A DNA stretch of 6,057 nucleotides. Origin: an uncultured Spirochaetaceae bacterium. Lineage in GTDB: Bacteria > Spirochaetota > Spirochaetia > Treponematales > Treponemataceae. The DNA is taken from contig CALNCH010000075.1 in assembly GCA_937875245.1 (NCBI GenBank), forward strand, positions 1 to 6,057, read 5' to 3'. The translations under genes were made by a program, and so were the position numbers. Shown here one piece after another: positions 1 through 5,912 of the stretch. The notes beneath the pieces are model-generated. The model saw only the letters and a program-made list of their open reading frames with translations, did no database searches and had not been told where the DNA came from. How positions within the stretch are numbered: position 1 is the first letter of the stretch; each line of letters begins with the position of its first letter.

Positions 1-248
1 ATACAGAATACATATCTCCTATAAAAAAAGTTGGAAAAATAATGTATGTTTTTGATTATGAAAAAAATAATTTTTTTATTAAATTTTCTTCAGGTGTAAC
101 CATACATAATAAAAACTCAGAATTTGATTTCAGTCACCAAGAAACTATCTGTATTCGCTACCAAGGCTTATTCCCCTTACAAACACAACAAATAACTTGC
201 TCCTTTAACAAATCAAAGATAGAGATTTCCTATCTGCTTACTCTCTAA
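1..248 (+). CDS. Hypothetical protein, 3' end of a gene cut by the window edge
   Basis: The frame that ends with TAA at 246-248 is open all the way back to base 3, giving about 81 residues ending in SYLLTL. An internal ATG at 42 would give 68 residues. The GGA seven bases before it is only a feeble ribosome binding site, and the 13 codons upstream also read through without a stop, so I favour the C-terminal tail of a longer protein. The segment is rich in Phe, Ile, Asn and Lys, with alternating hydrophobic and polar residues that suggest beta structure. It has no convincing membrane helix and no motif I recognise. The stop is followed by the EF-G promoter with no clear hairpin terminator between. 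No function can be assigned. Confidence 0.45.
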   Translation, partial: TEYISPIKKVGKIMYVFDYEKNNFFIKFSSGVTIHNKNSEFDFSHQETICIRYQGLFPLQTQQITCSFNKSKIEISYLLTL

Positions 249-266
249 AGTCTTATTTGAAAGGGC

Positions 267-295
267 TTGAAATTATTAGTTCTTTTCTGTAAAAT
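267..295 (+). promoter_or_regulatory. Sigma70-type promoter for the EF-G gene
   Basis: A -35 box TTGAAA (267-272, five of six consensus bases) is followed by an exact 17-base spacer and a -10 box TAAAAT (290-295, five of six). Transcription should start near 302, giving a leader of about 80 nt before the ATG at 382. It lies 19 bases after the stop of the upstream frame. This is the best promoter match in the window, as expected for an abundant translation factor. Confidence 0.7.
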
Positions 296-323
296 GCGAT
301 GATTGAGTTTACTCTGAAAATCA

Positions 324-356
324 TTGCATATTCTGCATTTATTGCAAAATATGCAA
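324..356 (+). promoter_or_regulatory. Stem-loop in the EF-G 5' leader
   Basis: TTGCATATT (324-332) and AATATGCAA (348-356) are perfect reverse complements, a 9-bp stem. Inside it TGCA (334-337) can pair with TGCA (343-346) across a five-base loop, after one C/A mismatch. The fold ends 10 bases before the Shine-Dalgarno sequence. It lacks a T-run, so it is not an ordinary terminator. It could be a translational control element, an mRNA stabiliser or a DNA operator; the sequence does not decide between these. Confidence 0.5.
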
Positions 357-366
357 AATCATAGTT

Positions 367-373
367 GAGAGGT
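367..373 (+). promoter_or_regulatory. Ribosome binding site of the EF-G gene
   Basis: GAGAGGT lies nine bases before the ATG at 382, good complementarity and spacing for the anti-Shine-Dalgarno sequence. It fixes the EF-G start at 382 and rules out the internal ATG (Met8) as the main start. Confidence 0.7.
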
Positions 374-381
374 ACACATAT

Positions 382-2472
382 ATGAGCATTGATATTCACA
401 AAATGAGGAATATCGGTATTAGTGCCCACATTGACTCGGGTAAAACAACCCTGTCAGAACGTATTCTGTTTTACTGCGACAAGATCCACCAGATCCATGA
501 AGTTCGTGGCAAAGACGGCGTTGGTGCTGTTATGGATAATATGGAACTGGAACGAGAACGAGGAATCACTATCGCTTCAGCATCAACACAGGTACAGTGG
601 AAAGACACTACAATTAACGTTATCGATACTCCCGGTCACGTTGACTTTACAGTAGAAGTAGAACGATCATTACGAGTTCTTGACGGAGCTATTCTTGTTC
701 TTTGTTCAGTTGGTGGTGTTCAGTCACAATCAATTACTGTTGACCGACAGTTAAAACGATACCACGTTCCACGTATTGCATTTGTAAACAAATGTGATAG
801 AACTGGCGCTAACCCATTCAAAGTACGTATGCAACTCCGAGAAAAGTTGGGATTGAACGCATACATGATGGAAATTCCAATTGGTTTGGAAGATAAATTA
901 GAAGGTGTTGTTGACCTTGTAACAATGAAAGCTATTTACTTTGAAGGTGAGAGCGGAACAGAACTTCGATATGCTGAAATTCCAGCACACTTGGTAGAGG
1001 ACGCACACAAATATCGTGAAGAACTCCTTGATGCAGCTTCTATGTTCGATGACGAATTAATGGAAGCAGTAATGGAAGGAGCTGAAACTGAAGAAATGAT
1101 CAACCGTGCTATCCGAAAGGGTACATTGGCTGAACAATTTGTAGGTGTTTTCTTAGGTTCTGCTCATAAAAACAAGGGTATTCAACCATTACTTGATGCT
1201 GTTGTTAAATATCTTCCTGATCCAACAGATGTTACAAACACAGCTCTTGATCTTGATAATAATGAAACACCTATTGTACTTACTTGTAACGATAACGATC
1301 CTTGTGTTGCACTGGGATTCAAATTGGAAGATGGACAGTATGGTCAGTTAACCTATGTTCGTGTATATCAGGGAACCTTGAAAAAAGGCGATGAATTATA
1401 CAATACACGTTCACGCAAGAAGTTTAAGATTGGACGTTTAGTTCGAATGAACTCTGCTACCATGGAAGATATTAACGAAGGTTGTCCAGGTGACATCGTT
1501 GCATTGTTCGGTATCGAATGTGCTTCTGGTGATACATTCTGTGGCGGAAAACTTAATTATTCTATGGCTTCTATGTTCGTTCCTGAACCAGTTATCTCTC
1601 TTGCTATTACACCAAAAGACAAGAAAGCTGCTGATCAAATGGCAAAAGCTCTTAATCGTTTCACTAAGGAAGATCCTACATTCCAAACCTATGTTGATCC
1701 TGAATCAAACCAGACAATTATTAAGGGAATGGGTGAATTGCACCTTGAAGTTTATGTTGAACGTATGAAACGAGAATACAAGTGTGAAGTAGAAACAGGT
1801 GCACCACAGGTAGCATACCGAGAATCTATTACAACACAAGCAGACTTTAACTATACTCATAAGAAACAAACTGGTGGTTCTGGTCAGTACGGTCGTGTAG
1901 CAGGTTTCATGGAACCATTAGAAGGCAAAGATTACGAATTTGTTGACGCAATTAAGGGTGGTTCTATTCCTAACGAATACATTCCTTCTTGTGACAAAGG
2001 ATTCAAATCAGCTATGGGCAAGGGTTCTCTTATTGGTGCACCTATTGTTGGTGTAAAAATGACAATCAATGATGGTCAGTATCACCCTGTTGACTCTTCT
2101 GATATGGCTTTCCAAGTTGCTGCTCTTGGTGCTTTCCGAGAAGCTTACATGAAAGCAAAACCAGTTATCCTTGAACCAATTATGAAGGTTTCTGTAGAAG
2201 GACCCTCTGAATTCCAGGGAAATATTTTTGCTGTAATTAACCAAAGACGTGGTATAATTGTTGCATCAACAGAAGATGATGCATTTGCCCGTGTTGATGC
2301 AGAAGTTCCACTGAGTGAAATGTTCGGATTCTCAACAATTCTCCGATCACTTACACAGGGAAAAGCAGAATTCTCTATGGAATTCGAAAAATACGGAAAA
2401 GTGCCTAACAGTATCTCTGAGGAACTCGTAAAAGAATACGCAGAGAAACGGAGAAAAGAACAACAGAAATAA
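382..2472 (+). CDS. fusA: Elongation factor G, spirochaete spdEFG1 / mitochondrial EF-G1-like type
   Basis: This cytoplasmic GTPase drives tRNA and mRNA translocation on the ribosome. At 696 residues it is full length for EF-G. The G domain covers about residues 7-285: G1 AHIDSGKT (15-22), switch I Thr in RGITI (Thr63), G3 DTPGHVD (82-88, His86 being the catalytic His position), G4 NKCD (136-139) and G5 SAHK (260-263). Domain II starts near 295 and domain III near 405. Domain IV (about 480-600) carries the tip loop GGSIPNEY (526-533) and YHPVDSSD (around 567-574). Domain V runs to about 690, followed by a Lys/Glu-rich tail. The stretch from [14 protein letters not shown] to [10 protein letters not shown] strongly resembles recalled mitochondrial EF-G1 sequences, which defines the 'spd' EF-G subfamily 1. 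In Borrelia the type 1 protein translocates while a second EF-G serves only recycling; by analogy this one is the translocase and a second EF-G should be encoded elsewhere. Tet(M)-like and LepA-like proteins are excluded by motifs and length. It has its own promoter and terminator. Confidence 0.96.
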   Translation: MSIDIHKMRNIGISAHIDSGKTTLSERILFYCDKIHQIHEVRGKDGVGAVMDNMELERERGITIASASTQVQWKDTTINVIDTPGHVDFTVEVERSLRVLDGAILVLCSVGGVQSQSITVDRQLKRYHVPRIAFVNKCDRTGANPFKVRMQLREKLGLNAYMMEIPIGLEDKLEGVVDLVTMKAIYFEGESGTELRYAEIPAHLVEDAHKYREELLDAASMFDDELMEAVMEGAETEEMINRAIRKGTLAEQFVGVFLGSAHKNKGIQPLLDAVVKYLPDPTDVTNTALDLDNNETPIVLTCNDNDPCVALGFKLEDGQYGQLTYVRVYQGTLKKGDELYNTRSRKKFKIGRLVRMNSATMEDINEGCPGDIVALFGIECASGDTFCGGKLNYSMASMFVPEPVISLAITPKDKKAADQMAKALNRFTKEDPTFQTYVDPESNQTIIKGMGELHLEVYVERMKREYKCEVETGAPQVAYRESITTQADFNYTHKKQTGGSGQYGRVAGFMEPLEGKDYEFVDAIKGGSIPNEYIPSCDKGFKSAMGKGSLIGAPIVGVKMTINDGQYHPVDSSDMAFQVAALGAFREAYMKAKPVILEPIMKVSVEGPSEFQGNIFAVINQRRGIIVASTEDDAFARVDAEVPLSEMFGFSTILRSLTQGKAEFSMEFEKYGKVPNSISEELVKEYAEKRRKEQQK

Positions 2473-2485
2473 TTTTTGAAATAGT

Positions 2486-2520
2486 GCAAGAACGAAGGAA
2501 ACTTCGTTTTTGCCTTTTCT
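2486..2520 (+). terminator. Intrinsic terminator of the EF-G gene
   Basis: A 12-bp stem (2486-2497 with 2502-2513, containing one G-U pair) closes on a GAAA tetraloop (2498-2501) and is followed by CTTTTCT. The stem core AACGAAG/CTTCGTT is perfect. It begins 14 bases after the EF-G stop. The T-rich tract is short and interrupted, so some read-through into the ATPase gene is possible. Confidence 0.75.
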
Positions 2521-2540
2521 GTTGGTAACCAAAGCTGATA

Positions 2541-2566
2541 CTAGCAGTTATATACCTAACTGCTAG
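2541..2566 (+). promoter_or_regulatory. Perfect 10-bp inverted repeat ahead of the ATPase gene
   Basis: CTAGCAGTTA (2541-2550) and TAACTGCTAG (2557-2566) are exact reverse complements separated by six bases (TATACC). No T-run follows, and the ATPase ribosome binding site starts 11 bases later, so this is not a normal terminator. It may be a leader hairpin, an operator or a processing site between EF-G and the ATPase gene. I see no convincing -35/-10 pair in the 2514-2576 gap; the TATACC in the loop lacks a properly spaced -35. Confidence 0.45.
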
Positions 2567-2587
2567 GTACTGTATTGAGGAGAATTT

Positions 2588-3262
2588 ATGGTTAAACAAG
2601 ATCTTATCGATCGAAGTCCTGTACGCTATTTTGAAAAAGCAACAAAGGGTGGACTTAAAGCTGGAGAAATTGGTGTTCTAACTTCTAAAAAGGGGTTAGG
2701 AAAAACATCTGTTCTTGTCCAAATTGGTCTTGATACACTTTTACAAGACAAACAGATTGTACACGTTTCTTTTGACCAGCAGTCTGACTATGTAATGACT
2801 TGGTACGAAGATATTTTTGCAGAAATTGCAAAAAAGAAGCATATTAATAACGTTGCTGAAGTAAAAGCTGATTTTTTACGAAAACGTGTTATATTAAACT
2901 TCAATCAGGATACTGTTGTAGCACCCCAGATTGTAAGAACACTTAAAGCCTTAGCTGAAGGTGGAATTAATACTGCATGTTTAATTATTGATGGTTTAGA
3001 CTTCAGTAAGGTAACAGAAGATGACATGAACGTTCTAAAAGCTTACGCAAATGATGCTCAGGCTGTTATTTGGTTTAGTTGCAATGCTGATACAAGTGAT
3101 ATTTCATTAGTAAATAACTGTATTTCTGATAAAGTAGATGCAGTAGTTTATTTAGAACAAAAACCAGATGCAATTGAAATGAAAATTTTGAAAGCTGGAG
3201 TACCAGTTGAAGGAACCAATTTAAAACTTGATTCTAAAACCTTACTTATTGCTGAAAAATAA
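2588..3262 (+). CDS. RecA/KaiC/RadA-like P-loop ATPase, function unknown
   Basis: This 224-residue protein is one RecA-fold domain with no signal peptide or membrane helix. The N-terminus (SPVRYFEKATKGGLKAGE, residues 10-27) resembles the lead-in to the KaiC/RadA fold, where a 'GGL..G' stretch precedes the P-loop. Walker A is SKKGLGKTS (33-41, Lys39, Thr40), with Ser in place of the first Gly/Ala. Walker B is CLIIDGLD (131-138, Asp135), followed by a later hydrophobic strand, AVIWFSCNA. At the position where KaiC has VTFEE and RadA has VSGEES, this protein has VSFDQQS (60-66), so the usual catalytic Glu seems replaced by Asp63/Gln64. It has no RadA zinc finger, no Lon-like domain and no second KaiC domain, so it is not RadA or full KaiC. 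A strong GAGGAG ribosome binding site (2577-2582) lies five bases before the ATG. It sits between EF-G and malQ with its own terminator; the neighbours do not reveal its role. Fold assignment is fairly secure; function is unknown. Confidence 0.85.
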   Translation: MVKQDLIDRSPVRYFEKATKGGLKAGEIGVLTSKKGLGKTSVLVQIGLDTLLQDKQIVHVSFDQQSDYVMTWYEDIFAEIAKKKHINNVAEVKADFLRKRVILNFNQDTVVAPQIVRTLKALAEGGINTACLIIDGLDFSKVTEDDMNVLKAYANDAQAVIWFSCNADTSDISLVNNCISDKVDAVVYLEQKPDAIEMKILKAGVPVEGTNLKLDSKTLLIAEK

Positions 3263-3296
3263 ATTTCTAATTTGTTATTTGTAAGTAATTATATTC

Positions 3297-3333
3297 AAAA
3301 ACAGCTACTTTTTCTAAGTAGCTGTTTTTTTTT
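3297..3333 (+). terminator. Strong intrinsic terminator after the ATPase gene
   Basis: A perfect 14-bp stem (3297-3310 with 3316-3329, core ACAGCTACTT/AAGTAGCTGT) has a five-base TTTCT loop and runs into nine consecutive T (3325-3333). It starts 34 bases after the ATPase stop. The A-run on its left side means it could also stop transcription from the opposite strand. It separates the ATPase gene from malQ. Confidence 0.93.
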
Positions 3334-3334
3334 C

Positions 3335-3363
3335 TTGCAGATATATTTGTATTATGATATCAT
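3335..3363 (+). promoter_or_regulatory. Possible malQ promoter
   Basis: TTGCAG (3335-3340, three of six consensus) is separated by 17 bases from TATCAT (3358-3363, five of six). An overlapping TATGAT (3354-3359) is an alternative -10. A promoter is expected here because the terminator just upstream would stop transcription from the left. No clear operator or catabolite-type palindrome is visible before the malQ ribosome binding site (GAGG, 3395-3398). Confidence 0.4.
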
Positions 3364-3405
3364 TGGTAAAACGGTTTACTTCTTAGGCAATAATGAGGTT
3401 TTTTT

Positions 3406-4974
3406 ATGGACACAAAAAGGACAAGTGGTATATTACTACATCCCACTTCACTCCCTGGGACACCAGGAATAGGAACTATCGGAAAACAAGGTTACCGATT
3501 TGTAGATTGGCTAGTAGCAGCAAATCAACATATATGGCAAATTCTGCCATTGGGACCCACAGGTTATGGTGATTCACCTTATGCCTCTTTTTCCACTTTT
3601 GCTGGAAATCCTTTACTAATTGATATTGATTTACTAGTGCAAGATGGTTATTTAACAAAAGAACAAGCAAACCCCCCTGAGTATATTAAAAACAGTGGAT
3701 ACGTTGATTTTGGTTCTGTTGTATGGTGGAAGATTCCTCTTTTAAAACTTGCTGCAAAACAGTTTTTAGGAAAAAATAACAATCCTCAACGGGTTGCTTA
3801 TGAAGCATTCAAAAATGATCAAGCAGTGTGGCTGGATAACTATGCCATTTTTATGAGTATTAAAGAATACTATGATGAGAAAGCACAAAAAGAAGACAAA
3901 TTTGGTGCAATGTGGAGTAATTATTGGCCTCAAGATTTAGCTACAAAAAATCCAAAGGCTGTTTCAAAATGGCATGAAACCCATGTTCAAGAGGCTGAAG
4001 TCCAAAAAGTTATTCAGTACTTTTTCTTCACTCAATGGAAAAACTTAAAAAATTATGCAAATAAGTGTGGTATTTCTATTGTAGGTGATATTCCTATTTT
4101 CGTAGCATCCGATTCTGCGGACGTATGGGCTAATCAACACTTATTTCAATTAGATGCAAATGGTAGAGCAAAGTTTGTTGCAGGAGTTCCACCCGATTAT
4201 TTTAGTGCAACGGGTCAGCTATGGGGAAATCCTTTATACGACTGGGATGAGATGAAAAAAGAAGGCTACGATTGGTGGATTAAGAGAATCAAATCAATGC
4301 TTGAAATTGTTGATTTTGTTCGAATTGATCACTTCCGAGGTTTTGAAGCTTATTGGGCTATACCAGCCGGTGAAGATACTGCAGTAAATGGTAAATGGAC
4401 TCCAGGACCAGATCATGACTTATTTAATGTAATCAAAGAAAAATTAGGGGATATACCTATTATTGCTGAAGATTTAGGACTTATTACTGATGGAGTAAAA
4501 GCTCTTCGTGATGATTTCCAACTTCCTGGTATGAAAGTATTACAATTCGCTTTTGATATTAATGAAGCAGGAAAAGCAGGCTTTGTGAATCCATTTTTAC
4601 CCCATATGTATAACCAGAATTGCGTGGTATATACAGGGACTCATGATAACGAAACTATGCAGGGTTGGTTAGATGACGCTAGTCCTTCCGAACGAGAAAT
4701 GGTTAGAGAATACATTTGTGGTTTTATTCCTGGTTTAACAATTACTGATGATATGTTAGTTCCCGGGTTAATTCGTGCGGCAATGTTCAGTTCTGCTAAT
4801 ATGGCAGTATTTCCTTTCCAAGATCTTTTTTCTATTGGAAAAGAAGGTCGTATGAATACTCCTTCTACTACAGGGGGTATTAACTGGCAATGGCGGATGA
4901 AGGAAGAACATTTTGATATGGAAAAAGCTGCATGGCTTAAAATCCTAAGCAAATATAGCGGGCGAAACATTTAA
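3406..4974 (+). CDS. malQ: 4-alpha-glucanotransferase (amylomaltase), GH77
   Basis: This cytoplasmic enzyme transfers maltodextrin segments between alpha-1,4-glucans and releases glucose, so short malto-oligosaccharides can be fully used or glycogen-like glucans rearranged. The 522 residues match the compact bacterial amylomaltase type (about 500); the N-terminal extension of E. coli MalQ (about 690) is absent. Family signatures appear in order: SGILLHPTSLPG at the N-terminus, GYGDSPYASFSTFAGNP (53-69), GDIPIFVASDSADVW, GVPPDYFSATGQLWGNP (260-276), VRIDHFRGFE (305-314), IIAEDLG and THDNET. By family comparison the catalytic residues are nucleophile Asp308, acid/base Glu355 and Asp414, all present. 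The ATG is fixed by GAGG seven bases upstream. An intrinsic terminator precedes it, so it is probably transcribed alone. No maltose transporter, phosphorylase or mal regulator lies in the window. It is intact and shows nothing unusual. Confidence 0.97.
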   Translation: MDTKRTSGILLHPTSLPGTPGIGTIGKQGYRFVDWLVAANQHIWQILPLGPTGYGDSPYASFSTFAGNPLLIDIDLLVQDGYLTKEQANPPEYIKNSGYVDFGSVVWWKIPLLKLAAKQFLGKNNNPQRVAYEAFKNDQAVWLDNYAIFMSIKEYYDEKAQKEDKFGAMWSNYWPQDLATKNPKAVSKWHETHVQEAEVQKVIQYFFFTQWKNLKNYANKCGISIVGDIPIFVASDSADVWANQHLFQLDANGRAKFVAGVPPDYFSATGQLWGNPLYDWDEMKKEGYDWWIKRIKSMLEIVDFVRIDHFRGFEAYWAIPAGEDTAVNGKWTPGPDHDLFNVIKEKLGDIPIIAEDLGLITDGVKALRDDFQLPGMKVLQFAFDINEAGKAGFVNPFLPHMYNQNCVVYTGTHDNETMQGWLDDASPSEREMVREYICGFIPGLTITDDMLVPGLIRAAMFSSANMAVFPFQDLFSIGKEGRMNTPSTTGGINWQWRMKEEHFDMEKAAWLKILSKYSGRNI

Positions 4975-5054
4975 TACAATAGGACAAAGAAAGTTCAATT
5001 TTAGGCGGTGCATTTTTTATAACTGCATATACTACAGAAATGTTAGACTACAAT
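4975..5054. other. Convergent intergenic gap with no recognised terminator
   Basis: These 80 bases separate the ends of malQ (plus) and the membrane-protein gene (minus). A TTTTTT run at 5014-5019 is flanked by TGCA words (TGCATTTTTT and ACTGCATA), but I find no GC-rich stem long enough to call an intrinsic terminator in either direction. I see no ORF or RNA gene in it. Confidence 0.5.
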
Positions 5055-5837
5055 TTATTTCCAAGGAAAAATAAAACTTTTAAATGAACGAGGCCCTACC
5101 GTCTCTTTATCTTCTGCAAGAAGTTCATCCCAAGGAATCTGTTTTCGAGCAACTTTAGTATCTACATCTGACTGAGTTTCTAGCCAATCATACTTATACA
5201 AACGAAGTCGTAATGCATTGTTATGAGCAAGTATAATACCAGTTGCTCCTGGAGCTAAAAAAGCTAGTAAAAAGGAAAGAGGAACTAATAGAATACTATA
5301 GATTCCCATAAATAAACTAAAACCTGAATTGTCAAAAAATAAGATAAAACATTTTTTTAGTATTTTTCCAAAATTTCCACCCAACTGTGAATAAACGGGC
5401 ATAAACCATTGCATGGAAAGAGATGTTACAAGTAATGTCCAAAAAATAAGGGCTGCTAAAAAGATACCTATCAAATTATTTAGTTTTAAGTAAAAAGGTA
5501 AGGCCACAACCCCTAGAAAAATAACTCCAGTAACAAAAAGTCCAAATAAAATAGAAATTTTCCATACATTACGGAATTCTAAAAAAAAATCTTTAATCGT
5601 AACGGATTTATAGGCTGCTAAACGTGCACAACAATTACTTGCTGCAAAGCTAGGAATCATTAATATTGGTAGTGCAATAACTAAAAACAAGAGAGAAAGA
5701 GGCCCCAATTCAAGGGCAGCTCCCATCCCAAAATAAAAAGCCACACCTACTGCTAATATAACCAAGTTACACAAGGCTATCCATAATAAATTATCCCAAC
5801 CGTCACAAAAGTTTTTCTTTAAGTAAAACAAAATCAT
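5055..5837 (-). CDS. Multi-pass inner-membrane protein, DUF624/YesL-like
   Basis: This 260-residue protein has about five hydrophobic segments: roughly residues 17-39, 44-65, 93-115, 122-148 and 173-200. They are followed by a charged C-terminal tail of about 55 residues beginning LRLRLYKYDW and ending in FPWK. The start KKNFCDGWDNLLW, followed at once by the first helix, and the overall size resemble the DUF624/YesL membrane family, often found next to carbohydrate-use genes; this is a resemblance by eye, not a firm match. No catalytic motif, transporter signature or signal peptidase site is visible. The only possible start is ATG at 5837: upstream in frame there is a stop and no other start codon. 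No Shine-Dalgarno sequence precedes it. The gene converges on malQ and diverges from a MarR-type regulator, which may control it. Molecular function is unknown. Confidence 0.8.
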   Translation of the reverse strand: MILFYLKKNFCDGWDNLLWIALCNLVILAVGVAFYFGMGAALELGPLSLLFLVIALPILMIPSFAASNCCARLAAYKSVTIKDFFLEFRNVWKISILFGLFVTGVIFLGVVALPFYLKLNNLIGIFLAALIFWTLLVTSLSMQWFMPVYSQLGGNFGKILKKCFILFFDNSGFSLFMGIYSILLVPLSFLLAFLAPGATGIILAHNNALRLRLYKYDWLETQSDVDTKVARKQIPWDELLAEDKETVGPRSFKSFIFPWK

Positions 5838-5841
5838 ATTG

Positions 5842-5912
5842 TATAATCTAATAAAACAATGGCTATTCAGTCAAGGCTTATTATTGACAGAAAACTTTTG
5901 CCATTACATACT
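5842..5912. promoter_or_regulatory. Divergent promoter region between membrane protein and MarR genes
   Basis: Two -35-like boxes lie back to back. On the minus strand TTGACT (5874 to 5869) is followed after 17 bases by TTAGAT (5851 to 5846, three of six). On the plus strand TTGACA (5884-5889, perfect) is followed after 17 bases by CATACT (5907-5912, four of six). Together GTCAA (5870-5874) and TTGAC (5884-5888) form an inverted repeat with a nine-base centre, a plausible operator for a MarR dimer. A perfect TATAAT also occurs at 5842-5847 on the plus strand but with a poor -35. The -10 boxes are weak, so the exact starts are uncertain. Confidence 0.4.

Noticed and set aside
290..381. A known riboswitch class in the EF-G leader
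   Set aside because: The leader is only about 80 nt and AT-rich, with none of the conserved core sequences of known riboswitch families that I can recognise.
1438..1768. Overlapping open frames on both strands inside EF-G (also 422-655, 2008-2244 and 2145-2599)
   Set aside because: They lie in other frames of a well-conserved gene, have no ribosome binding site or recognisable protein features, and the ones near 2500 run through the terminator hairpin.
382..2472. Tet(M)-type ribosomal protection protein or LepA/EF4 instead of EF-G
   Set aside because: The length of 696, the full five-domain order, the domain IV tip GGSIPNEY and the YHPVDS motif fit EF-G. Ribosomal protection proteins are nearer 640 residues with a different domain IV tip, and LepA lacks EF-G domain IV.
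2522..2532. Small palindrome TTGGTAACCAA as an operator
   Set aside because: The arms are only five bases, it is a single copy, and it is not positioned over a credible promoter; such repeats are expected by chance.
2588..3262. RadA or RecA recombinase
   Set aside because: It has only 224 residues, no zinc finger, no Lon-like domain and no KNRFG-type motif. RecA signature segments are also missing, so only the ATPase fold is shared.
3272..3472. A 66-codon plus-strand frame between the ATPase gene and malQ
   Set aside because: It is translated straight through the strong terminator and malQ promoter and then overlaps the malQ start in another frame. Its Phe/Leu-rich start simply reflects T-runs.
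3476..3670. Minus-strand frames inside malQ (also 4641-4970)
   Set aside because: They are shadows of the conserved malQ frame with no ribosome binding site and no family resemblance.
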